The notes below the pieces were generated by a model, which ran no database searches, was not told the DNA's origin, and saw only the letters and a list, made by a program, of their open reading frames with translations. This document shows positions 1-5,461 of a stretch of 5,749 bases of DNA, one piece after another. The DNA is taken from positions 1-5,749 of the forward strand of contig CAYGZL010000125.1 in NCBI GenBank assembly GCA_964354345.1. The letters are read 5' to 3'. The position numbers and the translations under genes were made by a program. Each line of letters starts with the position of its first letter. Positions within the stretch are counted from its first letter, which is position 1. This DNA is from CAYGZL01 sp964354345 (GTDB lineage Bacteria > Chloroflexota > Anaerolineae > Anaerolineales > UBA4823).

Positions 1-2
1 AA

Positions 3-767
3 CTAAATCCTCTTCCCCACGATCCTGGTGAAACCAAGGTTGCGACCGGCGTCGGTCTCCAGCATGGCGGCTTCCTTCGGATCATAGAGTAAACCAGCCT
101 CCGAGGAGATTTGTAACCAGAGCAGCCACTGCTTCCAGCCCTCCGGGACGCTGTCCGCGTATAGCACCTCCACCTTGCCCGTCTTTTCCCAATGATTACG
201 CCACCAGGTCGGGCTATGGAAACTCCCGAACTCCCAATCCCAGTACGGCGCCAGGTGCTCCGGCAGACCGTGTTCAAATTCCTGCAATAAACCGGGCACG
301 ACCATACCGATCTCACCGCCTGGCCTGACGAAGCGTGAGTAATAGCCGATATACAGATCATTCGTACCAAAATAATGATAAGCATCCAGGCTGACCAGGG
401 CATCGAAGAAACCATCAGCATAAGGCAGGTCGTGGGCTTCGGCGTGAATTGGAAAGACATGGTCCTGCATCCCCGCGCCGCAGATGCGCGCCCAATTTTC
501 GCTGGCGCTGATCCACAGGTCGTTCGCCCAGGCCTGCATGCCAAATTCGCGTGCCAGAAAAATCGAGCTGATCGCCTTACCGCAACCCATGTCGAGCACG
601 CGCATGCCTGGCACGAAGTGCATCACCTGGCTCAGTGCCTCAGCCAGCCACAGGACATTTGGGCCCATCAGGTTTTCCAGCACCCAATTTGGATCATATC
701 CATTCGAGCGTGTGAATATGTCATGGTGCAACCGTAGTTTGAGTTGTTCTTTGGTCAATTTCGTCAT
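3..767 (-). CDS. Class I SAM-dependent methyltransferase
   Basis: This 254-residue protein is a probable cytoplasmic methyl transferase that uses S-adenosylmethionine; its acceptor substrate cannot be told from sequence. The Rossmann-type core is visible: motif I VLDMGCGK at residues 57-64, an acidic post-I residue in ANDLW (D83), motif II around DALVSLDAYHYF (122-133) and motif III VRPGGEIGMVVPG (147-159). The N-terminal segment with MGPNVLWL (34-41) and the Trp-rich C-terminal third resemble a conserved family usually annotated as methyltransferase type 11 or cyclopropane-synthase-like. No signal peptide or membrane segment is seen. It starts 19 bp after the stop of the GH3 gene, so the two are probably co-transcribed. 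The ATG lacks an SD at normal spacing: a GAGGG lies 16 nt upstream and overlaps the GH3 stop, suggesting translation coupled to or dependent on the upstream gene. The stop codon TAG lies at the window edge, so the gene is complete. The methyltransferase call is strong; the substrate is unknown. Confidence 0.9.
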   Translation of the reverse strand: MTKLTKEQLKLRLHHDIFTRSNGYDPNWVLENLMGPNVLWLAEALSQVMHFVPGMRVLDMGCGKAISSIFLAREFGMQAWANDLWISASENWARICGAGMQDHVFPIHAEAHDLPYADGFFDALVSLDAYHYFGTNDLYIGYYSRFVRPGGEIGMVVPGLLQEFEHGLPEHLAPYWDWEFGSFHSPTWWRNHWEKTGKVEVLYADSVPEGWKQWLLWLQISSEAGLLYDPKEAAMLETDAGRNLGFTRIVGKRI

Positions 768-786
768 GGTTTGTATCTTTTTTCCC

Positions 787-3063
787 TCAGGCTATGGCAT
801 ACGCCTGCGCCAATAAGAAGTCAACGATCTCCTCCGCCGGTTGGGGCAGCATCCCGCTCGGGAAGTTCAGAACGCTCAGCAGCGGCATATCGAGCATCAT
901 GCCCAGCGGATCAATGCCAATGCCTGTATCACCATCCTGATCACCTAACATCTGCGCCACCTGCGCGGTCATCATCTGGAACAACGGCTCGATAGCAATC
1001 TTGCCGCGTGGATCAGCCAGCCACTCGCGGATCGTTGACTCGCGAGTCAAGATACAGGGCAGCGTCAACGTCGACTTCAGTTTAAGGGTCAAACGAGCGC
1101 GGATATCTTGCGACGAAGCGCCGATCAGGATGTCAAAATCGCCATCCTCGGTGATCCATTGGTGGTAGCCGGGATGGTAAAAGGCAAAGGCGTGGAAATT
1201 GAGCGGTATATTGACCGTGCGTGTCTCGCCCGGCTGCAGCTCAACCTTAGCAAAGCCCTTAAGCTCCTTAGGCGGTCGCGCCAGGCTGGATTGCTGGTCG
1301 TGCACATACACCTGGACGATCTCCTTGCCCGCCACTGCGCCTGTGTTGGTCACTTCCACAGCGACGATCACGCCATCCACATCTCGAATGGTATCCGCGG
1401 ACAGCCTCGCGTGGCTATACGCAAAGGTGGTGTAGCTCAATCCATAACCGAAGGGGAACAGCACCGGCGCGTCTTTCGCATCGTAATAGCGATAGCCGAT
1501 GTAGAGCCCTTCACCGTAGCGCACCTTACCCGCCTCGCCCGGGTAATTCAGATACGCCGGCGTGTCGGCCAAATGTAAGGGGTAGGTCTCAGCCAGTTTT
1601 CCACTGGGATTGACTGCCCCAAATAGAATATCCGCGATCGCGCCGCCACCCGCCTGACCCATCATCCAGGCCTGCAACACAGCCGCGCTGCCCTCGATCC
1701 ATTCGCTCATGGCCACCGCCGAGCCACTGTTCACTACCACCACCGTCTTGGGTTGGACTGCCGTCACCGCTTTGATTAACGCGATTTGCTGAGTGGTCAG
1801 ATCCAGGTCCGGGCGATCATAGCCCTCAGATTCCTTGGAGGCCGGAAGGGCGACGCAGACTATCGCCACCTCGGCCTCTTTCGCCTGCGCTGTTGCCTGG
1901 TCGATCAAGGATTGTGAATAACCGTCGCCAGCCAGGTAACCCTCAGTGTACGTTACCAACGCCGCGCCAGCCAGCTTTTGCAGCTCCCGGAAGGGGATAT
2001 CGATGCGCGTCGGGTGGATGTGCGAGCTTCCACCGCCCTGGATGTAGGGTTCGACTGCCGCCCGACCGATGACGGCGATGCGCTGGTAGCTCTGCAAGGG
2101 CAAGATACCGTTATTTTTCAATAGAACCATCCCCTGCGCGGCGACTTTACGCGCCAGGGCGTGATGAGCATCCAAATCGAATGGATCCCCCTTGGATGTC
2201 TGGGCGGCTGTAAAAACGATCTCTAAAATCCGCCGCACCGCCTCGTTCAGCGCAGCTTCCGGCAGAACGCCCGAACGGACCGCTTCAACCACCGCAGCCA
2301 CTCGCCGCGCCTGCGGACCCGGCATCTCCAGATCCAGCCCGCTGCGTAATCCAGCAACGCGATCGTGCACCGCACCCCAGTCAGAGACGACAAACCCACT
2401 GAAGCCCCACTGGACCTTCAGAATTTCGGTCAAAAGTTGGTGATGTTCAGCACAATACGTTCCATTGAGCTTGTTGTAGGCGCACATCACCGTCCAGGGT
2501 TGGCCCTTCTTGACCGCTGTCTCGAAAGCCGGCAGGTAGATTTCATACAGCGTGCGTTCATCCACCTCTGCGCTGATCGAAAAGCGTTGAAACTCCTGGT
2601 TGTTGGCAGCGTAATGCTTGAGCGATGTGCCCACACCCCGGCTCTGGATGCCCTGGATCAGGCTGGCGCCCAGTTCACCAGCCAGAAATGGGTCTTCCGA
2701 AAAATATTCGAAGTTGCGCCCACACAGCGGTGTGCGCTTCATGTTTACGCCTGGCCCGAGCAGCACATCGACCTTCAGAGAGATCGCCTCCTCTGCCAGG
2801 GCCTGTCCCATTATGTGGAGCAGTTCGGTGTCCCAGGTGGCGGACAGGCAGGAGGCGGTTGGAAAACAGGTCGCTGGCAGGCTATCCCCGCCCAGGCTGT
2901 GGAAATCGACCACGCGACGAACGCCATGCGGACCGTCGGTCATGGTCAGTTCCGGGATGCCCAACCGTTCGATGGGTGTGGTTGACCAGGGCGTGGCGCC
3001 AGTGCACAAAGCGGCTTTCTCTTCGAGAGTCATTTGGGAAATGAGATGATGTATGTCAGGCAT
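787..3063 (-). CDS. Glycoside hydrolase family 3 beta-glucosidase
   Basis: This 758-residue retaining glycosidase probably removes terminal beta-linked glucose (or xylose) from oligosaccharides. The N-terminal TIM-barrel domain carries KHYAANNQE (149-157) and the nucleophile motif GFVVSDWG, with D228 as nucleophile. The alpha/beta sandwich domain (about 310-490) carries SEGYDR, with E413 (or neighbouring E411) as the likely acid/base by analogy with KmBglI. A fibronectin-III-like domain follows at about 568-640, preceded by the typical PFGYGLSYTTF (537-547). No PA14 insert is seen. Residues about 665-758 form an additional, mostly helical tail found in some GH3 enzymes. There is no signal peptide, so the enzyme is expected to be cytoplasmic and to act on imported oligosaccharides. 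The ATG at 3063 has a GAGGA SD six nt upstream, which supports this start. A palindrome at 3099-3117 may be an operator. The methyltransferase gene follows after 19 bp. Family assignment is secure; exact sugar specificity is not. Confidence 0.96.
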   Translation of the reverse strand: MPDIHHLISQMTLEEKAALCTGATPWSTTPIERLGIPELTMTDGPHGVRRVVDFHSLGGDSLPATCFPTASCLSATWDTELLHIMGQALAEEAISLKVDVLLGPGVNMKRTPLCGRNFEYFSEDPFLAGELGASLIQGIQSRGVGTSLKHYAANNQEFQRFSISAEVDERTLYEIYLPAFETAVKKGQPWTVMCAYNKLNGTYCAEHHQLLTEILKVQWGFSGFVVSDWGAVHDRVAGLRSGLDLEMPGPQARRVAAVVEAVRSGVLPEAALNEAVRRILEIVFTAAQTSKGDPFDLDAHHALARKVAAQGMVLLKNNGILPLQSYQRIAVIGRAAVEPYIQGGGSSHIHPTRIDIPFRELQKLAGAALVTYTEGYLAGDGYSQSLIDQATAQAKEAEVAIVCVALPASKESEGYDRPDLDLTTQQIALIKAVTAVQPKTVVVVNSGSAVAMSEWIEGSAAVLQAWMMGQAGGGAIADILFGAVNPSGKLAETYPLHLADTPAYLNYPGEAGKVRYGEGLYIGYRYYDAKDAPVLFPFGYGLSYTTFAYSHARLSADTIRDVDGVIVAVEVTNTGAVAGKEIVQVYVHDQQSSLARPPKELKGFAKVELQPGETRTVNIPLNFHAFAFYHPGYHQWITEDGDFDILIGASSQDIRARLTLKLKSTLTLPCILTRESTIREWLADPRGKIAIEPLFQMMTAQVAQMLGDQDGDTGIGIDPLGMMLDMPLLSVLNFPSGMLPQPAEEIVDFLLAQAYAIA

Positions 3064-3098
3064 TTGGATTCCTCGTAGGGGATGGAGTGATATTCAAT

Positions 3099-3117
3099 GA
3101 TCCATTCGGAATGGATC
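3099..3117. promoter_or_regulatory. Perfect 19-bp palindrome upstream of the GH3 gene, candidate operator
   Basis: GATCCATTC and GAATGGATC form a perfect 9-bp inverted repeat around one central base. It ends 36 bp before the glucosidase start and is placed as expected for a repressor or activator site controlling a sugar-hydrolase gene. A weak -10-like TAAAAT on the minus strand (3143-3148) would put transcription start near 3136, so the palindrome would lie just downstream of the promoter. No regulator gene is present in the window. The alternative is a short hairpin in the 5' leader RNA. Confidence 0.45.
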
Positions 3118-3160
3118 GGGTAGAGAATGGTTTTCTCCCTCCATTTTACCACTCCCGAAA

Positions 3161-3460
3161 GGGTGGGTTGAAACTGCCGAACGTAGGGTGGGTTGAAACC
3201 CACCACTATGTAAATCCCCCGAAAGGGTTGGTTGAAACCCACCGCTACGTAAATCTCCTAAAAGTAGGGTGGGTTGAAACTCACCAATATGTAAATCCCC
3301 CAAAAGTAGGCTGGGTTGAAACCCACCGTATATAAATCAAACCCCCAAAAGTAGGGTGGGTTGAAACCCACCGCTATGTAAATCTCCCAAAAGTAGGGTG
3401 GGTTGAAACCCACCGCTATGCAAATCTCCTGAAAGTAGGGTGGGTTGGCTACGCGAATAG
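3161..3460. repeat. 42-bp palindromic tandem repeat array, about seven units
   Basis: This gene-free stretch consists of head-to-tail units beginning GTAGGGTGGGTTGAAAC. Unit starts are 3161 (degenerate, truncated), 3183, 3225 (about 39 bp), 3264 (42), 3306 (45), 3351 (42), 3393 (42) and 3435 (left half only). Each full unit contains GGTGGGTTGAAACCCACC, an 8-bp inverted repeat with a two-base centre. It is perfect in units 3183, 3351 and 3393 and has one mismatch in units 3225, 3264 and 3306. In the perfect units TAG before and CTA after the stem can extend it across a one-base bulge. Units are separated by a linker resembling GCTATGTAAATCTCCCAAAA. On the minus strand each hairpin is followed by CTACTTTT, a weak T-tract, so the array could attenuate read-through from the gene ending at 3476 towards the glucosidase. 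It resembles dispersed REP-like palindromes. Reading frames across it on both strands are artefacts of the 3n period. Confidence 0.9.
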
Positions 3461-3475
3461 ACGCCCCTGTCAAAA

Positions 3476-3859
3476 CTATTTTCGAACTCGTTCGCGAACT
3501 TTTGCTGCAATCTGGCGATCAGTCATCTTGTCAACGGTTTCAACACTAACGATGCGCTCAGCAAGCCCTTTACTCTCAAGGCGTTTTTTGAGTTCGCCCT
3601 TGGCCTCGCCTGGACCAAATATCTGAATGGAGTCGCCATCCCGAATAACCGCGATCACAGTATCGTAGTAGCTGTTCAGGCGATTCTCAAATTGCCGATC
3701 GCGCACATCTTCCGCTGAGCCATCCTCGGAGTCACCGCTGGCAAATCGGACATGCTTTTCCATGTAGGAGGTGATTTCCCTGACTTCTTCGCCTTCAGCG
3801 CTGATCTTTACAACCACAGCTTTGCGGTGGTCAATCCACAAACCGATGTCATATTTCAT
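3476..3859 (-). CDS. Small eRF1/baeRF-like protein (translational-machinery / host-attachment type)
   Basis: This 127-residue soluble protein opens with MKYDIGLWIDHRKAVVVKI, a beta-strand segment typical of short proteins annotated as translational machinery or host attachment proteins, which belong to the bacterial archaeo-eukaryotic release-factor-like (baeRF) group. The C-terminal half contains DSIQIFGPGEAKGELKKRL (about 76-94) and VETVDKMTDRQIAAKVRE (106-123), matching the eRF1 domain-3-like pattern in that group. A role in ribosome or tRNA metabolism is family-based inference. A longer frame reaches a TTG at 3883, but the ATG at 3859 has an AGGAG SD (3867-3871) seven nt upstream and starts exactly at the conserved segment, so this start is chosen. 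It is the last gene of the small-gene run, 104 bp after the 36-residue protein gene, and its stop lies just before the palindromic repeat array. The middle (about 40-56) is acidic and probably flexible. Confidence 0.8.
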   Translation of the reverse strand: MKYDIGLWIDHRKAVVVKISAEGEEVREITSYMEKHVRFASGDSEDGSAEDVRDRQFENRLNSYYDTVIAVIRDGDSIQIFGPGEAKGELKKRLESKGLAERIVSVETVDKMTDRQIAAKVRERVRK

Positions 3860-3866
3860 AAAGATT

Positions 3867-3871
3867 CTCCT
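3867..3871 (-). promoter_or_regulatory. Shine-Dalgarno that fixes the start of the baeRF-like gene
   Basis: AGGAG on the minus strand lies seven nt before the ATG at 3859. It favours this start over the in-frame TTG at 3883, which would add eight residues. Confidence 0.75.
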
Positions 3872-3956
3872 GCCAGGTGGCAAAGCAAACTGACCTGGGC
3901 GCCAGTGTCTGCGATCAGGTCCTTACTTGAAAATCCTGGATGATTGAGTGAGGTAC

Positions 3957-3986
3957 AGACCGGCTACTTTTGAACGGGGCCGGTCT
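3957..3986 (-). other. Inverted repeat spanning the stop codon of the 36-residue gene
   Basis: AGACCGGC (3957-3964) and GCCGGTCT (3979-3986) are perfectly complementary 8-bp arms around a 14-nt loop. On the minus-strand transcript the hairpin covers the last codons and stop of the small gene. No U-tract follows on either strand, so it is not a standard intrinsic terminator. It could act as an RNA-processing or 3'-end-stabilising structure within the run of genes, or be incidental. A similar but weaker pair (CCTGAC 4132-4137 with GTCAGG 4151-4156) spans the stop of the preceding gene. Confidence 0.35.
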
Positions 3987-4074
3987 TGCGCGCCTCTTGT
4001 TTAAGCCGCCGCACGTGCGTGCGCTGCCCTTTGGGCAATCGTTTAGTTATCTTCTTACTTGTCTTGTCTGCCAT
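3964..4074 (-). CDS. 36-residue highly basic small protein
   Basis: This short gene encodes a 36-residue protein beginning MADKTSKKITKRLPKGQR. It has 8 Lys, 5 Arg and 1 His against only one Asp and one Glu, which suggests binding to RNA, DNA or the ribosome. The segment RTHVRRLKQEARK (about 18-30) could form a basic amphipathic helix. The strongest evidence that it is real is the SD: AAGGAGTT at 4082-4089 lies seven nt before the ATG. It also sits in the middle of a run of small minus-strand genes, 69 bp after the 76-residue gene and 104 bp before the baeRF-like gene. I do not recognise a named family. No signal peptide or membrane segment is present. An inverted repeat overlaps its stop codon. 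Confidence 0.7.
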   Translation of the reverse strand: MADKTSKKITKRLPKGQRTHVRRLKQEARKTGPVQK

Positions 4075-4081
4075 TCGTGTC

Positions 4082-4089
4082 AACTCCTT
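4082..4089 (-). promoter_or_regulatory. Strong Shine-Dalgarno for the 36-residue gene
   Basis: AAGGAGTT on the minus strand, seven nt before the ATG at 4074, is the main evidence that the very short reading frame is translated. Confidence 0.75.
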
Positions 4090-4143
4090 GTTCTATTTAC
4101 CCGTAAAAAGCGGAAAGGCCAACGCCACAATCCTGACGCGGCA

Positions 4144-4374
4144 TCAGGTTGTCAGGCTTATGTAAACCGTCTGGCTACGCGAGCTGTAGCCTGCCCAGCA
4201 TTTTGCACCATCTACTTTGTATTCGGTCAGCATAACTGCCCGTCCGCTGCCGCCAATTTGCTCGACAAACACTGTCTTCCAGTTGGCTACTCGTGTGACC
4301 GTGATCCCTTCGAAGGTCGAGGCAATCTTCCTACAATACTGCTCTACAATCATTAACATCTGCTGTGAGTCCAT
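4144..4374 (-). CDS. 76-residue uncharacterised protein
   Basis: I do not recognise this family. The 76-residue protein begins MDSQQMLMIVEQYCRKIAS, predicted as an amphipathic helix, followed by alternating hydrophobic and polar stretches (ITVTRVANWKTVFVEQI, AVMLTEYKV, QTVYISLTT) that look like three or four beta strands. This suggests a small soluble alpha+beta fold. Two cysteines (C14, C59) are present; there is no signal peptide or membrane helix. GGAGGT at 4378-4383 precedes the ATG with slightly short spacing (three to four nt), and no better in-frame start exists. It lies 86 bp after the GlsB-like gene and 69 bp before the 36-residue gene, on the same strand. A short inverted repeat (GGCTAC 4173-4178 with GTAGCC 4186-4191) lies inside its 3' part. 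Confidence 0.7.
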   Translation of the reverse strand: MDSQQMLMIVEQYCRKIASTFEGITVTRVANWKTVFVEQIGGSGRAVMLTEYKVDGAKCWAGYSSRSQTVYISLTT

Positions 4375-4460
4375 TAGACCTCCACTTTTAATTCATTAAC
4401 CTCTATTGACCCGCGCATTGTCATTTTCATCGCCGCGGCACCTCGGAGGCATGGCTGACT

Positions 4461-4730
4461 TTAGCGCCGGAATAACCGTCTCCCGGTTACCAGACGCAGA
4501 ACGAAAAGCAACAACACCGCCCCGGTGAACGCAATCAGGATCGATTCCAGATTGATCCCCGACATCGGGTCACCGACATTGAAGAAACGGGTAGCAATCC
4601 AACCTCCCAACAAACCACCTATCACGCCGACAATGATGTCGCCAATCAATCCGTAACCTCCCCCTTTCATTACCATCCCGGCTAACCAGCCGGCGATCAA
4701 ACCAACCACAATCCAGGATAGTATTCCCAT
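4461..4730 (-). CDS. GlsB/YeaQ/YmgE-family stress response membrane protein
   Basis: This 89-residue protein belongs to the small integral membrane family known as transglycosylase-associated proteins (Pfam PF04226; GlsB, YeaQ, YmgE). Three hydrophobic segments are visible: residues 3-21 (IVVGLIAGWLAGMVM), about 26-50, rich in glycine (GDIIVGVIGGLLGGWIATRF), and 64-82 (ILIAFTGAVLLLFVLRLV), followed by a positive tail GRRLFRR. The glycine-rich second helix and length are typical of the family, which is commonly induced by general or envelope stress; its molecular function is unsettled. The ATG has GGAG (4738-4741) seven nt upstream. It lies 43 bp after the 121-residue gene on the same strand. 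It is the only family-level clue that the surrounding small genes may be stress-related. Confidence 0.95.
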   Translation of the reverse strand: MGILSWIVVGLIAGWLAGMVMKGGGYGLIGDIIVGVIGGLLGGWIATRFFNVGDPMSGINLESILIAFTGAVLLLFVLRLVTGRRLFRR

Positions 4731-4773
4731 TTTAAATCTCCATTTCTATTTTATTAGGTTTATCGGTTCTGGA

Positions 4774-5139
4774 TTACGACGTCCACTCAAAATGCACTTC
4801 ATGATTTAGTGGCAGCGGTGTTGGTTGCGAGAACTGCTCATACCCGGCCAGGTTGATGCCATGCAGCTCCTGTAACCGCTCTCGATACCAGACATCAAAC
4901 GGGAGATCCGAGGCAATGATCTGTCCCAAAGCCTGAGCTGCATCAGTGGCTTCCAGGATGGTCACAGCCATCGCCCCAAATGCGGTATCCACCAATTCCA
5001 ACCGTTCACGCGTGATGCCCAGTCGTTGGCGCGATATTTCGTACGGCTTTCGACGAGAGCCAGATAATTCCTGGCAGAACCGCCGCCAGGCTTCCACCTT
5101 ACCGGCCAGAATGGGGAATGTCAGCACAATACCAGACAT
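4774..5139 (-). CDS. 121-residue conserved-looking uncharacterised protein
   Basis: This is a soluble protein of unknown function. It starts with MSGIVLTFPILAGKVEAWRR, in which a beta strand leads into a helix with a conserved-looking GKxEAWRRFCQEL pattern, followed by SRRKPYEISRQRLGI (28-42), a second strand-rich section GAMAVTILEAT (55-65), and a helix ASDLPFDVWYRERLQELHGI (76-95). The strand-helix-strand-strand-helix layout and length resemble dimeric alpha/beta-barrel (ferredoxin-like) proteins such as ABM or DUF6176-type families, but this is structural guesswork. No signal peptide or membrane segment is seen. The ATG at 5139 has a perfect AAGGAGG (5146-5152) six nt upstream. It lies 54 bp after the 69-residue basic protein gene and 43 bp before the GlsB-like gene, so co-transcription is likely. 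Confidence 0.8.
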   Translation of the reverse strand: MSGIVLTFPILAGKVEAWRRFCQELSGSRRKPYEISRQRLGITRERLELVDTAFGAMAVTILEATDAAQALGQIIASDLPFDVWYRERLQELHGINLAGYEQFSQPTPLPLNHEVHFEWTS

Positions 5140-5193
5140 CGGGTGCCTCCTTGTCTTTCACGCGTTCGTAATAACCACAAATAACATGCCGGG

Positions 5194-5403
5194 TTAACGC
5201 TTCTTGGGGTTTTTCCTCGAGTCTGAGGAATGTTTTATTTTCCCTCGGGTAGTCGGTAAACCAGCCTTGTCAGTGTCTGGCGGCATGACCTGTTGGCTTC
5301 CTGTTGCTCGCCCAACGGAAGAGACGCCATCCCTGGGATTGTCTTTCGACAACGGTCTGGCTTTTTGGGCTGGCTTGCGCTTACTTACACCTTTGCGTCC
5401 CAT
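5194..5403 (-). CDS. 69-residue Lys/Arg-rich, probably disordered small protein
   Basis: The protein begins MGRKGVSKRKPAQKARPL and ends SRKNPKKR. It has 11 Lys and 8 Arg against 5 Asp and no Glu, and no Cys, Trp, Tyr or Phe, so it is strongly basic and probably disordered. Nucleic-acid or ribosome binding is plausible but only inferred from composition. I do not recognise a characterised family. The ATG at 5403 has AGGAG (5410-5414) six nt upstream. It is the first gene of the run of six small minus-strand genes, so its upstream region (5404-5500) should hold the main promoter. TATACT on the minus strand (5456-5461) could be a -10 element, but no good -35 is seen at 16-18 bp. Confidence 0.72.
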   Translation of the reverse strand: MGRKGVSKRKPAQKARPLSKDNPRDGVSSVGRATGSQQVMPPDTDKAGLPTTRGKIKHSSDSRKNPKKR

Positions 5404-5461
5404 ATTTTTCTCCTGAATCGATAAATCTACAAACTGCTAAGTGCTTTCATTAACAAGTATA

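Noticed and set aside
2365..2985. 206-residue plus-strand frame and other long antisense frames within 1108-3049
   Set aside because: They lie opposite the strongly supported GH3 gene, show no recognisable domains, and are explained by its codon composition.
3161..3460. CRISPR array
   Set aside because: Units are direct 42-bp repeats with near-identical linkers rather than unique spacers, copies vary in length (39-45 bp), and no cas genes are present.
3087..3473. Repeat-protein reading frames on both strands (VGWVETHRYVN-like on plus, VGFNPPYFWEIYIA-like on minus)
   Set aside because: They are created by a 42-bp repeat period that is divisible by three and lacks stops. They have no good SD and overlap each other on opposite strands.
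3860..3883. Longer start (TTG at 3883) for the baeRF-like gene
   Set aside because: The ATG at 3859 has a well-spaced AGGAG and begins at the conserved segment.
3446..4182. Shared 11-mer TGGCTACGCGA at 3446-3456 and 4172-4182
   Set aside because: Similarity does not extend beyond the 11 bases, and a few such matches are expected by chance in a window of this size.
3970..4356. 128-residue plus-strand frame
   Set aside because: It runs opposite two small minus-strand genes that have good SDs, and has no recognisable domain.
4375..4460. 18-residue minus-strand frame in the gap after the GlsB-like gene
   Set aside because: No SD and no recognisable features; the gap also has no clear terminator.
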